DNA from: Marinobacter guineae
GTDB lineage: Bacteria > Pseudomonadota > Gammaproteobacteria > Pseudomonadales > Oleiphilaceae
NCBI RefSeq assembly: GCF_002744735.1
Contig: NZ_KZ319340.1
Coordinates: 310,001 to 374,000 of the forward strand
Length of the DNA stretch: 64,000 nucleotides
Reading direction: 5' to 3'
In this document: piece by piece, positions 55,571 through 64,000 of the stretch
Position numbering within the stretch: the stretch's first letter is position 1
Layout: every line of letters begins with the position of its first letter
Position numbers and translations under genes: made by a program
Notes under the pieces: generated by a model
Databases searched by the model: none
What the model saw: the letters and a program-made list of their open reading frames with translations, nothing else
What the model was told of the DNA's origin: nothing

Positions 55571-57058
55571 CTAGCCGGCAGCCACAAGGGCTTCACAGAA
55601 TTGCCTGACTTCCTGATATGCCGGTCGCACCCGATGAACCCCGATTTCCCGAACTTTTGAAAAGTCTCCATGCCTGGCATCCGCCAGGACTTCATCTCGA
55701 ACTTTCCGGTAGTTCGTCAGGGCGGACGTCAAAGCCGATAACGCCTTCGACTTTTGGGGACTCAGTTTCGTGGAACTCTGGGTATTGGCTAGACCTTGGT
55801 CGACAACCTTGTCCAGTTCATGTATGCGAGCAATATGCGGTAACGCCGTCTCCAAACGTTCGGAGTTCACAACCATGATATTGTGAGCCCGGATCTCTTC
55901 AACGGCATCAATGATTGAGAGTTCTGGCCCCTTGGGAACATCAAGGTTGCCTGCCAGCTCTTTCATCCCGACCAGGCTGAGCATTAATTTTCGAAGGTCG
56001 TCATTACAACCCAGGACCTTCCCATCAATTTCACGGGCAAGCTCTCGAATGGTGTTGCTGGCCTCTGCTACCTCTGCAGAAGCGCTCGCCTGCTCCAGCG
56101 CCCGTTCCGACATTTCCCGGACCGAACCTGAAACGTCCAGGGATTGGGATACTATCGATGCGATGGCATCGCTGGCCTCGTTCGACTGAACAAGCGCTTG
56201 CTGAGAGGCCTTCACCGTCTCCTGTAAATCGTACTTCAGGGAATCGATTGACTGATCAGTCGATTGAATAATCTGGGCAACACTCGTGGTCGCTTCCGAG
56301 GTTCTGGCCGCCAACTGCCTCACTTCATCGGCAACCACGGCGAAACCTCGCCCTGACTCACCAGCCCGGGCGGCTTCAATGGCGGCATTCAGAGCCAGCA
56401 GGTTGGTTTGGGAGGATATCGTTTCGATAAGAGTGACAATGCCACCGATTTTTGCCAAATGCTCCTGGACTTCCTGAAACTGTCGCTCTGATTTTTCTGC
56501 AGAGCCTTGGAGGCGCTCTGCAATAGTTTTCACTTGCAGAACCGTTTCTTCTCCTTTTTCGGCGTGCCGGCAGACCTGAGACATTGACTCGGAAGTGGCC
56601 AAAGCCGAATCGGCTATCTGCCGTATTTGCCTTGCAATAACCTCAAACGCCGCGATGTCGCTCTTTGCCCGTTCAGATTGCCGGTGGGTGTAGCCCACAA
56701 TCGTGGTGAAACCCGACACTATCGTGCCCGTCGCAACCGTTAAGTCCCGAGAGGTAGCGCTGATTTTTCCGGCCGACTCAATCTTGCCTTCCAAAATACG
56801 TGAGAGCATCCGGATTTTATCTGGCACGCCTGTTTTCTGGGGAATGCCCTCCGGCACAAAGTGCCCGAGCAAACCGTCTATAACCTCACCGACCTCAGCC
56901 GCATTGGACCCGGTTCGATACAGCCAAAACCCTACCATAGCCGCAATGACCAGCCAGAAGGCTGCCGCAACCAAAGGATTCCCCAGAAACAATGAAAAAA
57001 TGCCTACTACGGCGGTGACAAAAAATCCCGCCAGACAACCCAAAAACCGTTTCGACAT
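55571..57058 (-). CDS. Methyl-accepting chemotaxis protein with C-terminal extension
   Basis: A 495-residue chemoreceptor. Two closely spaced membrane helices (8-26 and 29-47) leave almost no periplasmic sensor. The signalling hairpin carries [21 protein letters not shown] (about 227-247). After it, residues about 385-495 form a helical, apparently cytoplasmic extension that could sense ligand or redox state. ATG 57058 follows the tautomerase stop by 34 bases. Its place in an aromatic gene set suggests taxis toward a pathway compound. Confidence 0.82.
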   Translation of the reverse strand: MSKRFLGCLAGFFVTAVVGIFSLFLGNPLVAAAFWLVIAAMVGFWLYRTGSNAAEVGEVIDGLLGHFVPEGIPQKTGVPDKIRMLSRILEGKIESAGKISATSRDLTVATGTIVSGFTTIVGYTHRQSERAKSDIAAFEVIARQIRQIADSALATSESMSQVCRHAEKGEETVLQVKTIAERLQGSAEKSERQFQEVQEHLAKIGGIVTLIETISSQTNLLALNAAIEAARAGESGRGFAVVADEVRQLAARTSEATTSVAQIIQSTDQSIDSLKYDLQETVKASQQALVQSNEASDAIASIVSQSLDVSGSVREMSERALEQASASAEVAEASNTIRELAREIDGKVLGCNDDLRKLMLSLVGMKELAGNLDVPKGPELSIIDAVEEIRAHNIMVVNSERLETALPHIARIHELDKVVDQGLANTQSSTKLSPQKSKALSALTSALTNYRKVRDEVLADARHGDFSKVREIGVHRVRPAYQEVRQFCEALVAAG

Positions 57059-57092
57059 AGCCCGCCCCGCCTTAATCCTTACCGGCCGGTGG

Positions 57093-57506
57093 TCAGCGCC
57101 GGCCTGGATTTTTTCGCTGTTCAATTTCTGATTTGCGGAGCTCGCTGGCAAACACCCCACCAATGCACCAGTCCTCGGGTTCAACACGGATGCACCGCCC
57201 GCGCACCACATCAACATCCACTTCCAGGACGCGCTCAATCAGCTCGCTGAATTCCCGTGCGATCTTCTGCCTTTGTTCAAGCGACCGGCCTTCCAGCACA
57301 ATAAACTCGAAGAACACCGAATGCGGGCCCGGCACCTGTCCACTGGTGGCAACCGCATTGTCTTCATGGGGCACATAAAAGGCCCGGACCCGATCCAAGG
57401 GACATTCCAGAATCCTGGCGTAGATCTCTGAAGCCCGGATCAGAAACGTCTCCACAACCGAATCCGGTTGACGCAACCCCGAAACATGAAACTTGACGAC
57501 TGGCAT
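57093..57506 (-). CDS. Two-unit tautomerase-superfamily protein
   Basis: A 137-residue protein starting PVVKFHVSG, so Pro-1 is available. A second beta-alpha unit ([15 protein letters not shown]) makes it look like a fused 4-oxalocrotonate tautomerase/MIF-type chain. It is about twice the size of DmpI. It could isomerise ring-fission products or a different enol; substrate unknown. Lies between the SDR and the chemoreceptor. Confidence 0.75.
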   Translation of the reverse strand: MPVVKFHVSGLRQPDSVVETFLIRASEIYARILECPLDRVRAFYVPHEDNAVATSGQVPGPHSVFFEFIVLEGRSLEQRQKIAREFSELIERVLEVDVDVVRGRCIRVEPEDWCIGGVFASELRKSEIEQRKNPGRR

Positions 57507-57517
57507 AAGAATTCTCC

Positions 57518-58315
57518 CTATGGCAAACCGCGACGACGACCGGAGTCGAGCATCAACGTGGATCCTGTCATGGCGTCAGCCTCCTCATCCAACAAGAGTG
57601 AAACTGCCCAGGCGACCTGCTCAGGCGTTGTAAATTGCGAAATGGATGATTCCGACAACATTTGATCCAGCACCTGCTGAACGGACATGCCACCCTGCTC
57701 CGCCCGGGCAATAGCCACCGCTCTCAACCGTTCTGTCTCGGCAGGCCCCGGGGCAACGACGTGTGCCGTAATACCGCGGGGCCCATAACCCAGGCTTAGC
57801 TGACGCACGACATTAACCAGAGCCGCGTTCGCTACGCCGGCAGAAGCGGCGTAAGCGGTCGGCTCCAACCCGTAGTGGCCGCCAATCGCTATGATTCTCG
57901 AGCCTTTGGACATGTGTGATTCCGTGGCGCGAACCACTCGCAGCAGGCCGCCAACCTTGATATTGACGGCCTCGTTGAGGATCTCGATGTCAGCATCCAG
58001 TATTCCGCCAGCAACACCGACACCCGGTCCATGTACCACGGCCCTGACCGGGCCGGTGAGGGCCCGGGCGATCAGCTCGGTCGATTCTCCGGAGGACACA
58101 TCAGCGCAACAGATTCGGATGCCTGGCAACTCCTGCTGAAGAGCCTCTAGAGCACCCGTGTTTCGGGCAACCGCGAGCACATCCAGCCCTCGACCCAACA
58201 ATTTCGAGGCAATGACTCGACCGAAGGCGCCTGTGGCCCCAATAACAACGGCGATCCCGGCGGCTCCGTCACATTTCAGGTCCTCTGTATGACTCACCAT
58301 ATTGTCCTGGCCCAT
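57518..58315 (-). CDS. Atypical short-chain dehydrogenase/reductase
   Basis: An SDR of about 265 residues with GATGAFG for the nucleotide, but with YAASA where the family has YxxxK: the catalytic Lys appears replaced by Ala. The rest (AHVVAPGPAETERL, C-terminal MTGSTLMLDSGRR) is normal. Starts possible at GTG 58348, ATG 58315 or ATG 58300; 58315 gives the same promoter distance as copies A and C. It may be a non-catalytic or altered enzyme. First gene of the operon with tautomerase and chemoreceptor. Confidence 0.72.
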   Translation of the reverse strand: MGQDNMVSHTEDLKCDGAAGIAVVIGATGAFGRVIASKLLGRGLDVLAVARNTGALEALQQELPGIRICCADVSSGESTELIARALTGPVRAVVHGPGVGVAGGILDADIEILNEAVNIKVGGLLRVVRATESHMSKGSRIIAIGGHYGLEPTAYAASAGVANAALVNVVRQLSLGYGPRGITAHVVAPGPAETERLRAVAIARAEQGGMSVQQVLDQMLSESSISQFTTPEQVAWAVSLLLDEEADAMTGSTLMLDSGRRRGLP

Positions 58316-58389
58316 AATCGTCTTGCTCTCGGTTGTTGCAGGGGACACTCGAATACGGTGTCCGGAGACAGGGGTGTTTGAATGAACTT

Positions 58390-58450
58390 GAGTCTAGAAA
58401 CTGAAAAATATACCGTCTAATACCATTTGGATGGTTTCTCCATACCTTTT
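58390..58450. promoter_or_regulatory. LysR-type promoter element, copy B (SDR/LysR intergenic)
   Basis: GAGTCTAGAA, eight bases, the 21-base block beginning ATATACCGTCTAATACCAT, 14 bases (including ACCATTTGGATGGT dyad), TACCTTTT. Spacing is identical to copy A. It sits between the divergent SDR operon and the LysR gene, the normal place for a LysR autoregulatory site. Confidence 0.7.
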
Positions 58451-58477
58451 CTGCATGAAGACAGAGGCGTTTAAGCC

Positions 58478-59389
58478 ATGGACCTGAGAAAACTCCGCTA
58501 TTTTCTGACCGTGGCCGAGGAAAGAAATCTTGGGCGCGCGGCCACACTGCTACACATCTCCCAGCCCCCTTTAACCCGGCAGATCCATCAGCTTGAACAG
58601 GAACTTGGGGTGCAGCTGTTCAACCGCACGCCAAAAGGCATGGAACTTACGGAAGCCGGGACGTTGCTGGCCCAGGAAGCGCGGAACATTTTCTCGCTCG
58701 TACAGCAGGCATCCGAAAAAACCCAGAGAGCCAGTCAGGGCCGGCTGGGACGCCTGGACATTGCAGTATTCGGTTCCGGTGTTCTTGATACTATTCCCCG
58801 GCTGTTACTGCGTTTCAAGCAGGATTATCCCGAAGTAAAAGTTGTCCTTCATACCATGGAGAAAGAAGAACAGATTCAGGCTTTAAGGCAGCACAGAATC
58901 ACGGTGGGCTTCAACAGAATGTTAAAACCCCTGCCCGATCTCACTAGTGAACTCGTCAACAGGGAAAGACTGTTGCTTGCCGTCAACGAAAACAGTCCGC
59001 TTGCGACACAGTCTGTGATCAAATTTCGGGAGCTGGCGGACTACCCAATGGTCCTGTTCTCATCAAGTTCACGTCCCAACTTTGTGGATAAAGTGATGTC
59101 ACTTTGCTATGCCGCAGGCTTCACACCCGAAATCACTCAGGAGGTTGGTGACGTCGTGACGGGCGTCTCGCTCGTAGCCAGTGGATTCGGCGTGTGTCTG
59201 GTTTCAAAATCGGCGTCATCGCTCTCATTACCCGGAGTAGTGTATCGAGAGATTTCGGATCTGCCGGAAAACGCGACCATAGACCTCTCATGCGTCTTCA
59301 GGTCGGGCGATGATTCCAGGCTCTTGACATCCTTCCTGGAGACTCTCCGGAACTTCAAGCGTGAGGAGATGATCGGGGAGGTGGAGTGA
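58478..59389 (+). CDS. LysR-family regulator (CatR/BenM-like)
   Basis: A 303-residue LysR protein: N-terminal helix-turn-helix with GRAATLLHISQPPLTRQIHQ (about 20-39) and a two-lobed effector domain. The opening MDLRKLRYFLTVAEE resembles the CatR/BenM/ClcR branch that responds to muconate-type or aromatic ligands. Element B lies just upstream, and copies of it precede two other transcription units, so this protein is the best candidate for controlling all three. Ligand unknown. Confidence 0.88.
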   Translation: MDLRKLRYFLTVAEERNLGRAATLLHISQPPLTRQIHQLEQELGVQLFNRTPKGMELTEAGTLLAQEARNIFSLVQQASEKTQRASQGRLGRLDIAVFGSGVLDTIPRLLLRFKQDYPEVKVVLHTMEKEEQIQALRQHRITVGFNRMLKPLPDLTSELVNRERLLLAVNENSPLATQSVIKFRELADYPMVLFSSSSRPNFVDKVMSLCYAAGFTPEITQEVGDVVTGVSLVASGFGVCLVSKSASSLSLPGVVYREISDLPENATIDLSCVFRSGDDSRLLTSFLETLRNFKREEMIGEVE

Positions 59390-59395
59390 AGGCAG

Positions 59396-59416
59396 GCCGC
59401 ACCCGGAAGGTGCGGC
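59396..59416. terminator. Hairpin between the LysR gene and frmA
   Basis: GCCGCACC, CGGAA, GGTGCGGC: eight perfect pairs seven bases after the LysR stop and 20 before the convergent frmA stop. Probably terminates both directions; T-rich sequence is modest. Confidence 0.65.
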
Positions 59417-59436
59417 TCTTGAAGCTTTACTGCTTA

Positions 59437-61228
<1,792 letters not shown>

Positions 61229-61248
61229 AATTTTTTTCGATCATCGAC

Positions 61249-61263
61249 TAGTAGACTGGTCTA
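61249..61263. promoter_or_regulatory. Operator TAGTAGACTGGTCTA (TetR/NemR-like)
   Basis: Matches the 60615 operator at 12 of 15 bases; contains the exact palindrome TAGACTGGTCTA when read as TAGAC-TG-GTCTA. It lies between the TetR and old yellow enzyme genes, 35 bases before the latter's start. Confidence 0.65.
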
Positions 61264-61297
61264 ATTAATATCGTTTAATCCTGAAGGAGGATGCCCG

Positions 61298-62419
61298 ATG
61301 AGCAACCAGAACGATCCACTTTTCCAACCGTACCATCTGGGCGAACTGGCCCTGCCCAACCGGGTTCTGATGTCGCCACTGACACGCTCCCGCTCAAGCC
61401 AGCCCGGGGATATCCCCAACGACATGAACGCCCGTTACTATCAGCAGCGTGCCAGCGCTGGCCTGATCCTCAGCGAAGCCACCCAGGTGTCGCCACAGGG
61501 CAAGGGCTATGCCTTTACTCCCGGCATTCATTCGCCGGAACAGGTTGAAGGCTGGAAGAAGGTAACCGGGGCGGTGCACATGGCCGGCGGCCGAATCCAC
61601 ATGCAGCTGTGGCACGTGGGCCGGATTTCCCATCCGGACCTGCAACCGAACGGTGAAAAGCCCGTTGCGCCGTCTGCCATCAGGCCAGAAGGCGCCAAAA
61701 CCTTCATCAGTGCCGACTCCGGCATGGTGGATATTCCGGAGCCCCGGGCCCTGGAAACCGCGGAAATGGCCGACATCGTCGAGCAATACCGCCAGGGCGC
61801 ACTGAACGCAAAGGAAGCAGGCTTTGACGGCGTTGAAGTCCATGCTGCCAACGGCTACCTGCTGGACCAGTTCATCAAAAGCGGCAGCAACCAGCGCACC
61901 GACGAATACGGTGGCTCGGTGGAAAACCGCCTGCGTCTGCCGCTGATGGTGGTCAAAGCTGTTATCGACGTCTGGGGCAAGGACAAAGTCGGGGTTCGCG
62001 TCAGCCCCACCGGCAGCTTCAACGCCATGGACGACGACAACCCGGTCGAGACCTTCGGCACCTTCGCCCGGCACCTGAACGACCTGGGCATTGCCTACAT
62101 CGAAGTTGTGGAAGATTCCTTCCAGGGCAATCACGCAAACGGCCGCCCGGAAGAAGTCATCGACGCCATCCGTACCGGCTTCAGGGGCACCTACATTGCC
62201 AACGGCGCCTACACCGCCGAAGAGGCCCGGAAGCGCATCAATGAAGGGCGCTGCGATCTGGTGACCTTCGGTCGCCCGTTTATCGCCAACCCGGATCTGC
62301 CGGAGCGCTTCCGCCAGAACGCGCCCCTGAACGAGTGGGACGACAGCACTTTCTATGGCGGTGACGAACACGGTTACACCGACTACCCGACGCTGAAGGA
62401 ACTCGAAAAAAGCGCCTGA
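61298..62419 (+). CDS. nemA: Old yellow enzyme / N-ethylmaleimide reductase
   Basis: A 373-residue FMN-dependent ene-reductase, TIM barrel. [14 protein letters not shown] carries the conserved His/Asn that bind substrate, and the barrel continues with [10 protein letters not shown] and the C-terminal [12 protein letters not shown] phosphate-binding loop. Reduces activated C=C bonds of toxic electrophiles. AGGAGGATG is upstream. Start is 69 bases past the TetR stop. Confidence 0.93.
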   Translation: MSNQNDPLFQPYHLGELALPNRVLMSPLTRSRSSQPGDIPNDMNARYYQQRASAGLILSEATQVSPQGKGYAFTPGIHSPEQVEGWKKVTGAVHMAGGRIHMQLWHVGRISHPDLQPNGEKPVAPSAIRPEGAKTFISADSGMVDIPEPRALETAEMADIVEQYRQGALNAKEAGFDGVEVHAANGYLLDQFIKSGSNQRTDEYGGSVENRLRLPLMVVKAVIDVWGKDKVGVRVSPTGSFNAMDDDNPVETFGTFARHLNDLGIAYIEVVEDSFQGNHANGRPEEVIDAIRTGFRGTYIANGAYTAEEARKRINEGRCDLVTFGRPFIANPDLPERFRQNAPLNEWDDSTFYGGDEHGYTDYPTLKELEKSA

Positions 62420-62451
62420 ACAGACGCTTTCAATTTCAAAGGAGACAAACC

Positions 62452-63201
62452 ATGAGCAACACCAACGACCCGATCAATAGCAAAGTCGTGATTATCACCG
62501 GCGCCAGCAGTGGTCTCGGTGAAGCCACTGCCCGCCGCCTGGCCGACCGGGGCGCCAGACTGGTGCTCGCCGCCCGCCGGGAAGACCGTCTGAAAGCCCT
62601 GGCCGAGGACCTGAAATCCAGGGGCGCCGAGGCAATCTGGCAGGTCACCGATGTGACCGACCGCGCCCAGGTCGAATCCCTGGCCGCCGCGGCAAAAAAG
62701 GCCTTCGGCAGGATCGATGTACTGATCAACAACGCCGGCCTGATGCCTCTGGCGCCGCTGGACGCCCTGAAGGTCGATGAGTGGGATCAGATGGTGGACG
62801 TCAACATCAAAGGCGTGATGTATGGCATCGCGGCGGTGTTGCCGACCATGCGAGAACAACACAGCGGACACGTCATCAACCTGTCGTCCGTCGCCGGCCA
62901 CAAGGTGTTTCCGGGCGCTGCTGTCTACTGCGCCACCAAATACGCAGTCCGCGCACTGTCCGAAGGACTGCGCATGGAGGCCGGTGACGAGATCCGCAGC
63001 ACCAACATCTCGCCGGGTGCGGTGGCGACTGAGCTCACCAGCACCATCACCGATCCGGACGCCAAAAAGGCGGCGGACGAGCTCTACGAGGTGGCGATTG
63101 ATTCCGACGCCGTGGCCCGGGCCATTGTCTATGCCATCGAACAGCCCGCGGACGTCGATATCAACGAAATCATCCTGCGGCCCACAGCCCAGGAGTTGTA
63201 A
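62452..63201 (+). CDS. Classical short-chain dehydrogenase
   Basis: A 249-residue SDR with TGASSGLG at 16-23, NNAG, catalytic Ser in NLSSVAG and YCATK. All catalytic residues are present, unlike the SDR at 57518. It follows nemA by 32 bases with AAAGGAGA, so they are co-transcribed. Substrate unknown; a carbonyl from electrophile breakdown fits the context. Confidence 0.9.
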   Translation: MSNTNDPINSKVVIITGASSGLGEATARRLADRGARLVLAARREDRLKALAEDLKSRGAEAIWQVTDVTDRAQVESLAAAAKKAFGRIDVLINNAGLMPLAPLDALKVDEWDQMVDVNIKGVMYGIAAVLPTMREQHSGHVINLSSVAGHKVFPGAAVYCATKYAVRALSEGLRMEAGDEIRSTNISPGAVATELTSTITDPDAKKAADELYEVAIDSDAVARAIVYAIEQPADVDINEIILRPTAQEL

Positions 63202-63220
63202 GATCTTCGCAATTGGTTAA

Positions 63221-63263
63221 ATCCTCCGCAACGCCGCCCGACAGGAGCGGCGTTGCGGAGGAT
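63221..63263. terminator. Large perfect hairpin between SDR and chemoreceptor genes
   Basis: Seventeen-base arms (ATCCTCCGCAACGCCGC and its complement) around a nine-base loop. It abuts the chemoreceptor stop on the minus strand and lies 20 bases after the SDR stop, so it probably ends both convergent transcripts; on the minus strand TTTAA follows. Confidence 0.75.
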
Positions 63264-64000
63264 CAACGGCCAATCTGGTCGATCGCCGCCAGCACATCGC
63301 TGGCGCCGTCCTGGATCTCGGCCACAATGCTTTCTACCTCGGCTACCTGTTTCCGGCCTTCAACTGCTTTCTCCAACACCTTGCCGATCTGATTTTCAAC
63401 GCCTCCGGACAACTCCAGAATCGTGTGAATCACGTCAGCTATCTCCTGAGTGGCCGCGCCTGTATTGGCCGCCAACTTCCGAACTTCATCTGCCACCACC
63501 GCGAAGCCCCGGCCATGGTCACCGGCACGGGCAGCCTCGATGGCGGCGTTCAGCGCCAGAAGATTGGTCTGATCAGCGACAGCAGCAATGGTATCCACCA
63601 TTCTCTCAATACTCTGAGAACGTTCGTTTAACTCTGCGATAATCGCCTTCGCCTTGTCGACACCTTCCTCGATCTGTTCAGAGGTAGATCGGGAGTACTG
63701 GAGCGCCTCTCGTGCACGCCCTGCGATGGCTGCGGTTTGAGTTGCCGTCGTCGATGCAACACCAGCGGCATCCTGGGTTTGTATAGCCTTCTCCACCCTC
63801 GGGGTAATGTCACTGGCAAACTTGATGACTTTTTCAACCCGGCCCCTCTCATCAAAAACCGGGTTGTAAGTGGCCTCCAGCCATAGATCCGTTCCATCGG
63901 ATCTCCGGCGCCGGAACTGACCGCTTTTCAGCTCACCTTGTGATAGCGACTCCCAGAAATCCGGATGTTCACGGTAGAAGGAATCATCACAGAAAATGCG
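63263..64000 (-). CDS. PAS-containing methyl-accepting chemotaxis protein (partial)
   Basis: The 3' end of a chemoreceptor cut by the window edge; 245 residues are visible. The first about 70 are the end of a PAS domain ([17 protein letters not shown]...[10 protein letters not shown]), followed by the signalling hairpin [21 protein letters not shown]. Lacking any membrane helix in the visible part, it could be an Aer-like or fully cytosolic receptor. The frame stays open to position 64000. Confidence 0.88.
   Translation of the reverse strand, partial: RIFCDDSFYREHPDFWESLSQGELKSGQFRRRRSDGTDLWLEATYNPVFDERGRVEKVIKFASDITPRVEKAIQTQDAAGVASTTATQTAAIAGRAREALQYSRSTSEQIEEGVDKAKAIIAELNERSQSIERMVDTIAAVADQTNLLALNAAIEAARAGDHGRGFAVVADEVRKLAANTGAATQEIADVIHTILELSGGVENQIGKVLEKAVEGRKQVAEVESIVAEIQDGASDVLAAIDQIGR

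Overview
The window looks like the chromosome of a Marinobacter- or Pseudomonas-like gammaproteobacterium. This is inferred from the moderately high GC content, the sigma-54 aromatic regulators, the DUF1302/DUF1329 envelope proteins and the housekeeping flanks; no rRNA or tRNA was seen to confirm it. Its core (about 11.1-58.5 kb) is an aromatic-catabolism island containing two complete multicomponent phenol hydroxylase/meta-cleavage operons.

Layout. 0-11 kb holds ordinary genes: a TauE/SafE permease, an HD-GYP protein, a diguanylate cyclase, a thioesterase, two periplasmic solute-binding proteins flanking an RNase J-like nuclease, a DJ-1/PfpI protein, a MotA/OmpA-type pair and PanE. 11.1-24.0 kb (minus strand) is operon 1, with genes in exactly the order K-L-M-N-O-P-Q-B-C-D-E-F-G-H-I of the classical dmp operon, followed by a degenerate DODA-type dioxygenase homologue. 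A divergent XylR/DmpR-family regulator lies at 24.3-26.0 kb. 26.3-33.1 kb (plus strand) is a four-gene envelope module (YCF48-like lipoprotein, MMPL/RND transporter, DUF1302, DUF1329) with its own sigma-54 promoter and a TTGATT/AATCAA upstream site. 33.9-46.4 kb (minus strand) is operon 2, order K-L-M-N-O-P-B-C-E-H-I-F-G-B'-Q. It lacks the hydrolase gene D, carries two catechol 2,3-dioxygenases, and its C-E-H-I-F-G block matches my recollection of the lap alkylphenol cluster. A second XylR/DmpR-type regulator (46.9-48.6 kb) precedes it. 48.7-55.4 kb (minus strand) is a second copy of the envelope module in a different gene order. 55.6-59.4 kb holds a chemoreceptor, a tautomerase, an atypical SDR and a LysR regulator. 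59.4-64 kb holds formaldehyde dehydrogenase, a NemR/AcuR-like TetR, an old yellow enzyme, an SDR and a partial PAS chemoreceptor.

How it works together. (Alkyl)phenols would be hydroxylated to catechols by KLMNOP, cleaved by B, reduced to pyruvate plus an acyl-CoA by C-I, and moved across or sensed at the envelope by the MMPL/DUF modules and the chemoreceptor. Regulation appears layered. Sigma-54 promoters precede operon 1, operon 2 and module 1. A conserved roughly 60-bp LysR-type promoter element occurs three times, before dmpC of operon 2, before module 2 and before the SDR-tautomerase-chemoreceptor operon beside the LysR gene. A-rich AACAACAA-like tracts, which resemble Hfq/Crc sites, sit beside many of the start codons. 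The envelope modules and the shared LysR element are the least explained and most interesting parts.
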